Positions 16,166 to 25,825 are shown, numbered from the stretch's first letter. The stretch is DNA of 64,000 nucleotides from Desulfobacteraceae bacterium (GCA_014237395.1 JABZFP010000041.1:186001-250000), one strand, 5' to 3'. Numbers and translations: made by a program. Notes: generated by a model not told the origin, from the letters alone.

Positions 16166-18568
16166 ATGACCGAGGAAAGCAAGCGCACGCGCGCCATGGA
16201 AAAACGGGCACGCCAAACCGCCGGCGGCTGGGGACGCCGCCTTTTGCTCTGGTTGTTCGGGCTCGTATTGATGGCCGGGGTGGTCGGCGCTCTTGCCGCC
16301 ATCGGGTTTTTTTTCTATCTGGTCGAGGATTTGCCCAAAATTTCTTCTCTGGCCGATTATCGACCCGCTACGGTCACCACGGTGTATGCCGACGATGAAC
16401 AAAAAATAGCGGAATTTTACAAAGAACGCCGCCTGGTCATGCCGCTGGCAGACATCCCCCCCATGCTGGTGGAGGCCTTTATTGCCGCTGAAGATTCGCG
16501 GTTTTTCGAGCACAGAGGCATTGATTTTAAAAGTATCTTGCGCGCGTTTTTCAAGAACCTCGAAGCCGGCACCATCGTCCAAGGCGGCAGTACCATTACC
16601 CAGCAGGTCACCAAATCCTTTTTCCTGACACCGGAAAGAAGCTACAAGCGCAAGCTCAAGGAAGCGGTGCTGGCCTACCGCATCAGCGAAACGTTTTCCA
16701 AAGAAGAAGTCCTTTTCCTCTATCTGAACCAGATCTATCTCGGGCACGGCGCCTATGGCGTGCAGGCGGCGGCCCAGAATTATTTTGACAAGCCCGTTCA
16801 GGAATTGACCCTGGCGGAATGTGCCATTCTGGCAGGGCTGCCCCAGGCCCCCAGCCGCTATTCCCCCCACAGGTTTCCGGAGCGCGCCCGACAGCGGCAG
16901 CTGTATGTTCTCAGCCGGATGGAGGAGGAAGGCTACATCACGGCCCAACAGGCGGAAGAGGCCCGCAACGAAACCTGGGGCATCAAGCCGCGACGCAACT
17001 GGTACGTTGAGCAGGCGCCGTTTTACACCGAGCACGTCCGGCGCTACGTGGAGCAGAAATACGGCGAAGAGGCACTTTACCAGGAAGGTCTCAACATCTA
17101 TACCGCGGTCAACGTGGCGATGCAGACCGCGGCACGGGAGGAGATCCAAAAGGGGCTGCGGGAACTGGATAAACGGCAGGGCTATCGCGGCCCCCTTGAT
17201 AACATCGCCCCGGAGGAACGCGAGGCCTTTTTAACGACATTGGCCGAAACGCAGGCCGAAAGCCTGGTTCCCGGCGCCATTCTCGAGGGCCTGGTGGGGA
17301 CGGTCGATGATAAAAAGAACCGCGTAACGGTAAATCTGGGAGTGACGACCGGCCTGCTCCTGCTGGACGACATGACATGGGCCCGCAAGCCAAATCCGGA
17401 AGTCATCTATTGGTCGGCCAAAGTAGTCCGCCCGAGTCAGGTGCTCAAGGCGGGCGACGTTATTCAGGTGCGTTTGAAAGAGAAGGCCGGTGATGATGAC
17501 AGCTGGCAGCTCGCGCTGGAGCAGACGCCCAAGGCCCAGTCCGCCCTGTTGAGCATCGAGGCCGAAACCGGTTATGTGAAGGCCATGGTGGGCGGCCGTG
17601 ATTTCCAGGACAGCCAGTTCAACCGTGCCATCCAGTCCCGGCGGCAGCCGGGTTCCGCTTTCAAGCCCATCATCTATGCCGCCGCCATTGACTATGGTTA
17701 TACACCGGCCACTATGATTCTGGACGCGCCCATTGTTTTCGAAGACACCGAACGGGACTTCACCTGGAAACCCAAAAACTACGCGGAAAAGTTCTACGGG
17801 CCCACCTTGTTTCGCCAGGCGCTGGCCAAATCCCGCAATGTGGTCACGGTCAAGATTCTGAAAGATATCGGCATCGATTATGCCATTGAATACGCCCGCA
17901 AGGTCGGCATTCATTCCCACCTGAACCGTGATTTGTCCATCGCGCTGGGTTCTTCGGGTGTTTCCCTGCTGGAAATCGTGAATGCCTACTCGGTTTTTGC
18001 CAATCTGGGGTATCGGATCAATCCGATATTTATTACCCGTATCACGGACCGTGACGGCCGCGTGCTGGAGGAGAATCGACCCGAGCGGGAAAAAGTGATC
18101 GAAGAGACTACAGCCTTTATCGTGAACAGCCTCTTGGAAAGTGTTGTCAAGAGCGGCACCGGCCAGCGGGTGCGCGCCTTGAATCGGCCGGTGGCCGGCA
18201 AGACCGGTACCACCAATAATCTCTATGATGCCTGGTTCGTGGGCTACACGCCGGATATGATCACCGGTGTCTGGGTGGGGTTTGATGAGGAAGGCTCGCT
18301 GGGTCGCGGCGAAACCGGTTCCCGGGCGGCCAGCCCGATCTGGCTGGGATTCATGCAGCGGGCCATGGCCGACCGCCCCGTCAAAGTGTTCGAGGTTCCC
18401 GAGGGCATCGTTTTCAGCCGGATCGATGCCGAAACCGGGCTGCTGCCGATTCCTGAATCCAAGGAAACCATTTTCGAGTGTTTCAAGGACGGAACCGTGC
18501 CCACCGAATACACCAAACCCCCCGATGCGATTGCCGATCAGGAGGATTTCTTCAAGGTGGGCATGTAG
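16166..18568 (+). CDS. mrcA: Class A penicillin-binding protein 1A (bifunctional)
   Basis: The 800-residue protein polymerises and cross-links peptidoglycan in the periplasm. A cytosolic basic head and one membrane helix (about 25-52) precede the GT51 glycosyltransferase domain with catalytic Glu109 in AAEDSRFFEHRG and the GGSTITQQ motif. The transpeptidase has SAFK (Ser497/Lys500), SRN and KTGTT. An OB-like insertion between the domains (around VGTVDDKKNRVTVNLG) is typical of PBP1A. I start at the ATG at 16166; a TTG at 16097 lies in frame upstream. The gene is monocistronic and ends next to a structured repeat. Confidence 0.93.
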   Translation: MTEESKRTRAMEKRARQTAGGWGRRLLLWLFGLVLMAGVVGALAAIGFFFYLVEDLPKISSLADYRPATVTTVYADDEQKIAEFYKERRLVMPLADIPPMLVEAFIAAEDSRFFEHRGIDFKSILRAFFKNLEAGTIVQGGSTITQQVTKSFFLTPERSYKRKLKEAVLAYRISETFSKEEVLFLYLNQIYLGHGAYGVQAAAQNYFDKPVQELTLAECAILAGLPQAPSRYSPHRFPERARQRQLYVLSRMEEEGYITAQQAEEARNETWGIKPRRNWYVEQAPFYTEHVRRYVEQKYGEEALYQEGLNIYTAVNVAMQTAAREEIQKGLRELDKRQGYRGPLDNIAPEEREAFLTTLAETQAESLVPGAILEGLVGTVDDKKNRVTVNLGVTTGLLLLDDMTWARKPNPEVIYWSAKVVRPSQVLKAGDVIQVRLKEKAGDDDSWQLALEQTPKAQSALLSIEAETGYVKAMVGGRDFQDSQFNRAIQSRRQPGSAFKPIIYAAAIDYGYTPATMILDAPIVFEDTERDFTWKPKNYAEKFYGPTLFRQALAKSRNVVTVKILKDIGIDYAIEYARKVGIHSHLNRDLSIALGSSGVSLLEIVNAYSVFANLGYRINPIFITRITDRDGRVLEENRPEREKVIEETTAFIVNSLLESVVKSGTGQRVRALNRPVAGKTGTTNNLYDAWFVGYTPDMITGVWVGFDEEGSLGRGETGSRAASPIWLGFMQRAMADRPVKVFEVPEGIVFSRIDAETGLLPIPESKETIFECFKDGTVPTEYTKPPDAIADQEDFFKVGM

Positions 18569-18711
18569 GTGTCCCTCCAGGAAGGGCATCTTTCGGCCCC
18601 TGGCGGCGTTCTCACCTCCCGTCGGCCCTGGGCGCAGCGGGGCTACGCCTGCGGGCGCCGGTCGGTTGCGGCCTTGCCAGGAACCGAAATCTACCCTTCC
18701 TGGAAGGACAC
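18569..18711. repeat. Imperfect inverted-repeat element after the PBP gene
   Basis: Two arms of about 40 bases (18569-18608 and 18672-18711) are inverted copies, identical at roughly 31 of 40 positions, including an uninterrupted TCCAGGAAGGG block. The 63-base centre is very GC-rich and contains its own potential hairpin (GGCGCAGC against GCCTGCGGGCGCC). The element begins directly after the stop codon. It contains no gene and looks like a REP- or MITE-like unit. The rest of the 326-base gap up to 18894 holds only the terminator below. Confidence 0.6.
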
Positions 18712-18805
18712 GGTTCGGTTCCCATCCGGCGCCATTCGGTTGAGGTTTGTTGAACACCGTTATCCGGTATCCGGCTGCAAGTAATAAAATGTTTTCTATA
18801 AAATT

Positions 18806-18841
18806 AAAAAAGCCGCTGCTCGAAAGAGCAGCGGCTTTTTT
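18806..18841. terminator. Bidirectional intrinsic terminator
   Basis: A 10-base-pair GC-rich stem (GCCGCTGCTC / GAGCAGCGGC) closed by a GAAA tetraloop is flanked by AAAAAA and TTTTTT, so it terminates on both strands. It separates the plus-strand PBP gene from the minus-strand stress-protein gene. Confidence 0.92.
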
Positions 18842-18894
18842 GGGGAGATTCGTTGGGTACGAGCGACGAACCCTGTGGATCGGGCATGCGCGGT

Positions 18895-19428
18895 TTATTC
18901 CGGCAAGCGCACCGACAACACCGGGATTTTCGATCGGCGCAACACCCGGCTGGTGGTACTGCCCATCATGGTGTCCATTAGCGCCCCCCGGCCATGGGTC
19001 CCCATGACGATCAAATCGCACCGTTTTTCTTCCGCGGTGGTGAGGATCTGGACGACGGGATTGCCGCTTTTGATGACGGTTTCGTCCATGGCGGCTTCGT
19101 GGTCGTTGGTGCCGGGACGCAGGTTCTGGCAGAAGCGGTCCAGTACCTCGTGAATCATGGCATTGTCGCGCTTTTTACCAATCAACACTTCCCGGGCCTC
19201 GTCCATGTTGCGTTTTTTGATGTCTTCCCATTGGTCGGCCCCGATGTATCCGACCACATGCTGATCGACGAACTCGGGGGTCTCGTCGATAACGTGCAGA
19301 ATGGTGATCTGGGCGCAATAGGTGTTGGCCAGGCTCACGGCGTAGGCCATGGCATAGCGAGCGTTTTCCGACAGGTCGGTGGCATACAGGATGCGTTTGA
19401 TGTCTACTATCGGTAGATCGACGTTCAT
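18895..19428 (-). CDS. Universal stress protein (UspA family)
   Basis: The 177-residue cytosolic protein has the UspA fold with the ATP-binding pattern GTHGRGALMDTMMGSTTSRVL (spaced as G-2x-G-9x-G-S/T). The N-terminal ILYATDLSE strand is typical. It lies 32 bases after the TRAP permease gene in the same direction, so it is probably the last gene of that operon. USPs linked to TRAP transporters are known: TeaD regulates TeaABC in Halomonas. A similar regulatory role is plausible here. Confidence 0.88.
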   Translation of the reverse strand: MNVDLPIVDIKRILYATDLSENARYAMAYAVSLANTYCAQITILHVIDETPEFVDQHVVGYIGADQWEDIKKRNMDEAREVLIGKKRDNAMIHEVLDRFCQNLRPGTNDHEAAMDETVIKSGNPVVQILTTAEEKRCDLIVMGTHGRGALMDTMMGSTTSRVLRRSKIPVLSVRLPE

Positions 19429-19460
19429 GGTTTGGATTCCTTCGTTTTTAGGAATGTGCC

Positions 19461-21401
19461 CTATTTTTCCGCTGCAACTGTCTTTTTACCCAAGAGGTTC
19501 CGGATGTGTTTAATCCAGATGCCGCTCAAAAGATAGGCATAAATCCAGGTTCCGATGATAATCAGGACGTAGGCCTTGGCAATGTCCATCGTAGTGCCGT
19601 TCATCGAGAAGCCCGGCACGTAGCCGAAAAGAAAGGGCCCCAGATAGAGGAACTTGGCGAACTTGAAGGACGCAAAAGCGGTTCGCCACATATTGGCCTT
19701 GGCGATGGTGGCGCCGGCAAAGGCCGCGATACAGACGGGCGGTGTAATGTTGGAATCCTGGGAGAGCCAGTAGACGATCATGTGGGCGGCCAGTTCATTG
19801 ACCCCCAGATGGGTCAGGGCCGGCACCGCCACCACGGCTGTGATCAGGTAGGCCGCCGTGACCGGCACGCCCATCCCCAGAATGAGGGAGGCCAGCGCGA
19901 TGAATAAGATCGTCAAGGGCAGCGAGCCGGCGGCCAGTTCGATCACGATGTCGGCGAAAGTCAGAATGAGACCGCTGTATGTCAATACCCCGATAATGAC
20001 CCCGATGACGCCCACGGTGGCGCCGATTTTGAGACTGTTTTCGGTGCCCGCCCGCGCGGCCTCGACGAAGTGGATCGCTTCCTGTTTCAAGTCCGCGCCT
20101 TTAGAGCGCCGCCACAGGGAAACGGCGATGGAAACGATAATCCCGTAAAACAGCATCACGCGGGGCCGCATGAAGGGGTAAAGGCTAGTGACGGTGGCCT
20201 CTCCCGAGGTGGCGCCAATCCCTTTGAGCGCCCAGGTGCCCAGCAGCACTAAGACCATTATCCAAGCGGAGGTCAATTCGATGCGGGTTTCTTTGGTTTT
20301 GTGGCTGATCGCCACACAGGTGGCCAGGCCTATTATGGCGGAATAGCCCGGAGAAAAGCCGGTCAGCATGAAGATGGTAATGACCACCAGGGGCAGGGTG
20401 TAAATCCACTCCCGCTTCAAAATGGTCATGGCACTTTCCCCGAAACGTTCCCCGATGACGTTATAGGCCTTGGCCTCCCAGTGCACCATCATATAGACGC
20501 TGTAAAAGTACATGAGGGCCGGGAAAATGGCCACCAGCATGATGCGGGAATAGGGCAGGCCCGTCAGTTCGGCCATGATGAAGCCGCCCGCGCCCATAAT
20601 CGGCGGCATGAACATCCCGCCGATGGAGGCCGCCGGCTCGATGCCGCCGGCGATGTGGGGCCGGAAACCGGCTTTTTTCATCATGGGAATGGTAAAGGTC
20701 CCGGTGGACACCGTGTTGGCGATGGCGCTGCCGGAAATGGAGCCGAACAGGCCGCTGGCGATAACCGACACCTTGGCCGGTCCGCCGATTTTGTGGCCGA
20801 CGGCCGCCAGGGGCCAGTCGATAAAGAACTTCTGGGCCCCGCATTTTTCGAGATAGGCCCCGAACAGGACAAAGAGCAGCACGTAAGTGGCCAGCACGTT
20901 GGCCATGATGCCGAAAACGCCGTCCGGTTTATAGAAGAGGCTTGTGCAAAGACCGGGCAGGGTATCTCCCGCATGGGCCAGCATATCGGGCATGTGTGCG
21001 CCGTACATCCCATAAAAAAGAAAAATGGTGCCCAGGATAACAAAGACGTTGCCCACCACGCGGCGGGCCAACTCGATGCCGATCAAAACGCCGATCACGG
21101 CCATCCACTGATCAACCAGATTTTCAGCACCGGTACGGTAGTTGATCACTTCAAAATTCATCATCCAGTAGCCCACCGAAACGATGGAGAGGACAATCAG
21201 AAGGTAATCAACCACCCGCATGATGGTGCTTTTTGACTGATAGAGCAGAAAGCACAGGATATACGTGATGATCACGTAAATGCCGCGATGATATTGAAGA
21301 TTGGCAGGTTCGATCACGGCCGACCATGAGTAGAACAAGACCAGCAATAGCGCAAGAGCGTCGAATATGACTTTTTCGAAAGGCTTTAGTTTTTTGTACA
21401 C
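19461..21401 (-). CDS. TRAP transporter fused permease (DctQM type, TAXI system)
   Basis: The 646-residue polytopic protein fuses the small four-helix DctQ-like subunit (about residues 15-130) to the large DctM-like subunit. The DctM part shows FGSISGSAIANTVSTGTFTIP, a substrate-channel loop, and the repeated LGMGVPVTAAYL motif, both family hallmarks. It uses the sodium or proton gradient to import an organic acid-like solute delivered by the TAXI binding protein encoded 75 bases upstream. Translation starts at a GTG. The solute is unknown. Confidence 0.9.
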   Translation of the reverse strand: MYKKLKPFEKVIFDALALLLVLFYSWSAVIEPANLQYHRGIYVIITYILCFLLYQSKSTIMRVVDYLLIVLSIVSVGYWMMNFEVINYRTGAENLVDQWMAVIGVLIGIELARRVVGNVFVILGTIFLFYGMYGAHMPDMLAHAGDTLPGLCTSLFYKPDGVFGIMANVLATYVLLFVLFGAYLEKCGAQKFFIDWPLAAVGHKIGGPAKVSVIASGLFGSISGSAIANTVSTGTFTIPMMKKAGFRPHIAGGIEPAASIGGMFMPPIMGAGGFIMAELTGLPYSRIMLVAIFPALMYFYSVYMMVHWEAKAYNVIGERFGESAMTILKREWIYTLPLVVITIFMLTGFSPGYSAIIGLATCVAISHKTKETRIELTSAWIMVLVLLGTWALKGIGATSGEATVTSLYPFMRPRVMLFYGIIVSIAVSLWRRSKGADLKQEAIHFVEAARAGTENSLKIGATVGVIGVIIGVLTYSGLILTFADIVIELAAGSLPLTILFIALASLILGMGVPVTAAYLITAVVAVPALTHLGVNELAAHMIVYWLSQDSNITPPVCIAAFAGATIAKANMWRTAFASFKFAKFLYLGPFLFGYVPGFSMNGTTMDIAKAYVLIIIGTWIYAYLLSGIWIKHIRNLLGKKTVAAEK

Positions 21402-21476
21402 GGTGGCTTACCTATTCAAAGGGGTGGCAGGTGAATACCGGGCGGCATTTCGCTGCCGCCCGGGCTTTTTAAGGGT

Positions 21477-22457
21477 TTATTTGAGAACGCCCATTTCTTT
21501 CCAGAATTTTTCGGCACCAGGATGCAGCGGTGTCGCAACGCCCTTGATACCCTTCTCAACCGACATGGCCTTGAATGTTTTTTTCTGTGAGACCATATAG
21601 GCCAGGCCTTCGGGGGTGTAGATGGCCTTCAGCATGCCGTATACCAGATCCTCAGGCGTATTGGTGTTGGCCACCAGGAGCGTGGTGTCGACAAACGATC
21701 CCACATCTTCTGTGACGCCACGATATTTGCCGTCACTGGTGGGGATCGGCTTGGGCTCGAAGTTTTTAAATTTCTCATAGAACCCGTTGCTTCTGGCATC
21801 CGCATCCAGGTCCACCAGGGCGATTTCGTTCATGGTGGCTGCTTGAATCACGGCGCTGTTGGGGTAGGCGGTGAAAAGCCACAGGGCGTCCACCTGGTTA
21901 TTGCTGAAGGCGTCGGCGCCCGCATTGTAGGAAACGGCGTTTCGCTCGATCTTGTCCCAAATGCCCGCGTGGGTGAAAAACATTTCGCAATAGGAGAAGG
22001 CGCCGGAACCGGCGGGACCGACAGCCACCTTTTTACCAACCAGATCCATAACACTCTTGATGCCGGAATCTTTACCTACCACGAGTTGGGCCGGAGCCTC
22101 ATAAAGGTAGTTCACGGCCATAACGTTTTCATATTTCGTCGGATCGTTGACCATGAGGCCGTTACGGCCGGCAAAGACGTGACCCGAGTAGACGGTGCCG
22201 AAATGGGCCTTACCCGAGTTGACCGTTCGCAAGTTTTCGGTGGAACCACCGGAAGACTGGACTTTGATGTTATAGTCCGTCATCGCTTTTACCGGCTTAT
22301 AGGTCGCGATCGCCTGTCCAACGATCTGGAAGGTCCCACCGGCCGGACCGCCGGCAAAAATGATCAGCTTCTTGGCGGCAACATTGCCCGCAAACGTCAT
22401 CGAAAGAATCAGCATGATGCTGACAGCCAGAACAACGGGAAACAGTTTTTTCTTCAT
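21477..22457 (-). CDS. TRAP transporter solute-binding protein, TAXI family
   Basis: The 326-residue periplasmic protein starts at the ATG at 22457, preceded by AAGGAG. It has a Sec signal peptide (about residues 1-28, cut after NVAA) and the TAXI-family opening IFAGGPAGGTFQIVG. Other family features are SSGGSTENLR and VGPAGSGAFSYCEMFF. It captures the solute for the fused permease. TAXI proteins often bind glutamate-like or other carboxylates, but nothing here fixes the ligand. A two-component system encoded just upstream may sense the same compound. Confidence 0.9.
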   Translation of the reverse strand: MKKKLFPVVLAVSIMLILSMTFAGNVAAKKLIIFAGGPAGGTFQIVGQAIATYKPVKAMTDYNIKVQSSGGSTENLRTVNSGKAHFGTVYSGHVFAGRNGLMVNDPTKYENVMAVNYLYEAPAQLVVGKDSGIKSVMDLVGKKVAVGPAGSGAFSYCEMFFTHAGIWDKIERNAVSYNAGADAFSNNQVDALWLFTAYPNSAVIQAATMNEIALVDLDADARSNGFYEKFKNFEPKPIPTSDGKYRGVTEDVGSFVDTTLLVANTNTPEDLVYGMLKAIYTPEGLAYMVSQKKTFKAMSVEKGIKGVATPLHPGAEKFWKEMGVLK

Positions 22458-22672
22458 CGAGGGTCTCCTTGAAAGAAATGAAGTTAACACAACCAACAAA
22501 TGCTGCGAGCCTCCCCTCTCACCCGATTCTCAGCATCGGCAGGCCGCTGGTTGGATCGACGGTAGCCATTGGTTGTCGGAACACTAAACCGTGTTCACTT
22601 GCTAGGTTCGGATCAGAGTGTAGGCACCCTAACAACCACCAGGTCAATGGTCAATCAGGGGATCTCGGATTT

Positions 22673-22697
22673 TTTTGTAAGGAATTTTCTTACAAAA
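22673..22697. promoter_or_regulatory. Palindrome between the regulator and TRAP genes
   Basis: A perfect 9-base inverted repeat, TTTTGTAAG and CTTACAAAA separated by 7 bases, lies 22 bases past the response-regulator stop and about 215 bases upstream of the TAXI gene. On the minus strand no T-run follows, so it is a better operator candidate (for example for the LuxR-type regulator) than a terminator. The remainder of the 261-base gap holds no gene. Confidence 0.4.
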
Positions 22698-22718
22698 TCA
22701 AGGTGTGATCATCGTGTC

Positions 22719-23357
22719 TCATGGTTCAATGAGGCGATTCTGAAGGGCAAACCGGATCAGTTCGGCGTTATTGCGCAGATCCAGTTTTTTCAACAGACGG
22801 GCCCGGTAGGTATCCACCGTTTTAATGCTGAGACTATAGGCCTGGGCAATTTCTCGGTTGGTGTGACCCATGGCCAGGCGTCGCAGGACCTGAAGTTCAC
22901 GCATGGACAGGGAGTCCAGCGGCGTTTTGTCCCGGGTGCCCCGGGCAATCCTCAGGGCCAGGGCTTCCGTGGCGTCGTCGGTTATATACCGTTGACCGCT
23001 GTAGACGCGTTGGATGGCGGTCACCAGTTGCTCCGGTGCCGATTGTTTGGTCAGATAGCCCATGGCGCCGGCTTCGATGGCGCGCACAATGTATTGCGCC
23101 TCTTCATGCATGGTCAAAATAAGAACCGGCAGCCCGGGATGGGTGTCTTTCAGGCGGCTGACCACTTCCAGTCCGTCGATGCCGGGCATTGAAATATCCA
23201 CCACGGCGACATCCGGTGTCAGTTCTGCAACTTGCTTGAGCGCTTCACGACCATCAGCGGCTTCGGCCACCACTTCCAGGTCACCGCTCTCTTCGACGAT
23301 GCGCCGCAGTCCTTCACGGACAATGCTGTGATCATCGGCTAGGAGGACCTTGATCAT
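22719..23357 (-). CDS. LuxR/NarL-type response regulator
   Basis: This 212-residue two-component regulator has an N-terminal receiver with the acidic pocket Asp8/Asp9 and phospho-acceptor Asp54, and a LTKQSA segment with the conserved lysine near 104. The C-terminal LuxR-type helix-turn-helix reads LSMRELQVLRRLAMGHTNRE and continues into SIKTVDTYR. Its ATG overlaps the kinase stop (ATGA). It probably controls the TRAP operon directly downstream; this is inferred from position. Confidence 0.93.
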   Translation of the reverse strand: MIKVLLADDHSIVREGLRRIVEESGDLEVVAEAADGREALKQVAELTPDVAVVDISMPGIDGLEVVSRLKDTHPGLPVLILTMHEEAQYIVRAIEAGAMGYLTKQSAPEQLVTAIQRVYSGQRYITDDATEALALRIARGTRDKTPLDSLSMRELQVLRRLAMGHTNREIAQAYSLSIKTVDTYRARLLKKLDLRNNAELIRFALQNRLIEP

Positions 23358-25825
23358 ATGCTCACACTCCCGTCTTCGGGTAGAGGGATTTCCAGTTGAA
23401 TTTCCGTTCCTTGCCCCGTGGCTGACCGAACGCGTAGACGCCCGCCCACAAGGTTGGCCCGCTCCTTCATGCCGGCGACGCCGATGCCTTCGGATTCGGG
23501 AACGCCATTGATGTCGAACCCCTGTCCGTCATCGGTTACTTTCAGTACGAGTTGATGGTGGACCACCCGCAATTCCACCTTGACGCTGATGGCCCGGGCA
23601 TGGCGGACGGCATTGGTCAACGCTTCCTGGGCAATGCGATAAGCGGCGGTGGCCACGGCGTCGCTGATGGAAGGAATGGGCTGGTGTTCGAAGCTGCAGA
23701 GAATTTCAGAGCGGCGTTCGATGTCGGTGGTGTACCATTCAAGGGCCGCCACGAGACCGAGATCATCGAGAACGCCGGGGCGCAGACGGATGGCCATCCC
23801 CCTGACGTCCTCGATATTTTTGTCGATCAAGCGGCACATTTCCCGGGCCCGCTGGGCGGCGCGGGGGTCGCGATCGGCAAGTCGCTGGGACATCCAGACC
23901 GAGTCCATCCGCAGCGCGGTGAGGACCTGTCCCAGCTCGTCGTGCAATTCGCGCGCAATGGCGGCCCGTTCTTTCTCCTGACTGGCCATGATGCTGGCGG
24001 AAAGCCGGCGCAGCTGGTTCTGGGCCCTTTTTACATCGGTAATATCGGTTGAAATTTCACAGACGCCGTTTGCCTCGCCGTCCTCGCTGAAAAATGGAAA
24101 TTTGACCGACAGATAATGGTGAAGCGTCCCGTCCCGGTGGGGCATTTGTTCTTCGAACTGGAAAGACCGTCTTTCACGCATCACTTTCAGATCGTTTTCC
24201 CGAAACTGCCGGGCGACCTCCGCCGGGAAAAGATCGGCATCGCTCATTCCACGAACGGCCTCGTTGGAGCGGCCTAAGATCTGCTCGAAGCAGGTATTGA
24301 TCAAGGTATAGTGCCCATCCCGGTCCTTGATGGAAACCACATCCGGGGTGTAGCGCAGGATGCTGGTGATTTCACGTGTGCGCTCCTCAACCTGCTTTTC
24401 GAGCCCACGGGTATAGCGGCCAAGCTCCTCTTGGGCCATTTGAAGGGCGCGTTGGGCGCGGTTGCGTTCGGTGACATCGATGGAAACCGCCAGGGAGCGC
24501 ACCGGGAGTCCGGCATGGTCTTTTTCCGCCACGGCTGAAAGCAGAATGTCAATGACATCGCCGCCGGCCGTCTGGAACTGATAGGGGATGTCCTTGCAGA
24601 CACCGGTACGAAAAAATTCAGGAAAAACGATATCTTCAGCGTATTTCCGCGAGGATTCGGTGAAAAAATCCGTCAAGGTTCTCCCGATGACGGCTTCACG
24701 CTGATACCCCATGACTTCCAGCCAATAATCACTGACGCTGACGATGTGGCCTTCGCGGTCAATGGAATGCAGCATGGCCGGGGTGTGGTTGTAAAGGGAG
24801 CGATGGCGCGTTTCACTTTCCGCGAGGGCCTTTTGCACGGTTTTGCGCTTCAGGATTTCCTGGCTGGCTTTCTGGTATAGAAAAAAAACGCCCAGCCCCA
24901 CCAGGACGCTGATGGTAAACACCACCGGGGCCGTAATCCGCAGCAAGGGTTCGGAAACCACTTTGGCGATGGTCTCCAGCGGCCGCAGATGAATGATATT
25001 CCATCCGGGAAAATGGTCAATCTGGGTCCGGTTCATCAGGTAGCGTTGGCCTTCCTGATCGACCAGGTATTTATCATCCCACAGTTTCATGCCGGTCCAG
25101 CGCCAGGGGCCGGGGCCGAACTGCCGGGAAGCGGCGATGCGTTCGATTTCCTCTCGGCTGAGATCCCACAGCAGATTGTTGCGCCAGTCTTCACGGGTGG
25201 AGATAAAGATCACCCCCACGGGGTTGGTGACCAGGAGAATGTCTTCAGGGCCCAGGCCGAGCTCCTTTTCCACCTGATCGATGGAGGCTTTGATGACCAC
25301 AACCCCGATCGGCGTCCTGGTGCCCCGGGCATACACCGGGCTGCTGCAATAGGCGCCGCGTTTGCCCGATGTCGTCCCCAGCGCCAGATAGGATGTCGGC
25401 TGGTGATTCATGGCGCCCTTGAAATAGGGCCGAAAGCTGAAGTTGTACCCCACAAAGCTGTCGGGGTCTTGGCGGTTGCTGGAGGCGATCGTAAGGCCGT
25501 CTTGATTCATCAAATAGCAGACGTCCGCCCCGAGGTTGGCCTGGAAGTGATCGAGGATGGCATTGGCCTGGGCCATAGTGGACGGATCAGCGCTATACAA
25601 TACATTGATTATACTTGGTATGCCAGCCAGAACGCGTGCGGGCTGAACATTGGCTGAAATCATGGTGGAAAGGTTGATCCTGAGCATTTCGACGCGGATT
25701 TCAGCCTGTTGGGCGGCTTCCTGGAAAGCCGATTCCTTCAAAGAATAGTAATAGAGATAGCCGCCAATCGCCGTCGACAGAAACGCCAAAAGGGAGAGAA
25801 CGAGGAGGATTAGGCGCAATTTCAT
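23354..25825 (-). CDS. Sensor histidine kinase (Cache, two PAS, HisKA_3)
   Basis: The 823-residue membrane kinase has an N-terminal helix (about 7-28), a large extracytoplasmic region of Cache type, and a second helix near 300-320. Two PAS domains follow (beginning about SETRHRSLYNHTPAM and ILRYTPDVVSIKD). The NarX-type HisKA_3 dimerisation box has phospho-accepting His628 in ARELHDELGQ. The HATPase domain has EALTNAVRHA and DDGQGF. The Cache domain suggests sensing of a small periplasmic molecule, possibly the solute of the adjacent TRAP system. A GGAGA site precedes the ATG. It is transcribed together with its regulator. Confidence 0.92.
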   Translation of the reverse strand: MKLRLILLVLSLLAFLSTAIGGYLYYYSLKESAFQEAAQQAEIRVEMLRINLSTMISANVQPARVLAGIPSIINVLYSADPSTMAQANAILDHFQANLGADVCYLMNQDGLTIASSNRQDPDSFVGYNFSFRPYFKGAMNHQPTSYLALGTTSGKRGAYCSSPVYARGTRTPIGVVVIKASIDQVEKELGLGPEDILLVTNPVGVIFISTREDWRNNLLWDLSREEIERIAASRQFGPGPWRWTGMKLWDDKYLVDQEGQRYLMNRTQIDHFPGWNIIHLRPLETIAKVVSEPLLRITAPVVFTISVLVGLGVFFLYQKASQEILKRKTVQKALAESETRHRSLYNHTPAMLHSIDREGHIVSVSDYWLEVMGYQREAVIGRTLTDFFTESSRKYAEDIVFPEFFRTGVCKDIPYQFQTAGGDVIDILLSAVAEKDHAGLPVRSLAVSIDVTERNRAQRALQMAQEELGRYTRGLEKQVEERTREITSILRYTPDVVSIKDRDGHYTLINTCFEQILGRSNEAVRGMSDADLFPAEVARQFRENDLKVMRERRSFQFEEQMPHRDGTLHHYLSVKFPFFSEDGEANGVCEISTDITDVKRAQNQLRRLSASIMASQEKERAAIARELHDELGQVLTALRMDSVWMSQRLADRDPRAAQRAREMCRLIDKNIEDVRGMAIRLRPGVLDDLGLVAALEWYTTDIERRSEILCSFEHQPIPSISDAVATAAYRIAQEALTNAVRHARAISVKVELRVVHHQLVLKVTDDGQGFDINGVPESEGIGVAGMKERANLVGGRLRVRSATGQGTEIQLEIPLPEDGSVSI

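Noticed and set aside
17231..19021. Minus-strand open frame of 596 codons overlapping the PBP 3' end, the repeat and the stress-protein gene
   Set aside because: It crosses a perfect intrinsic terminator and two genes with strong family motifs in other frames; its composition is that of an antisense shadow.
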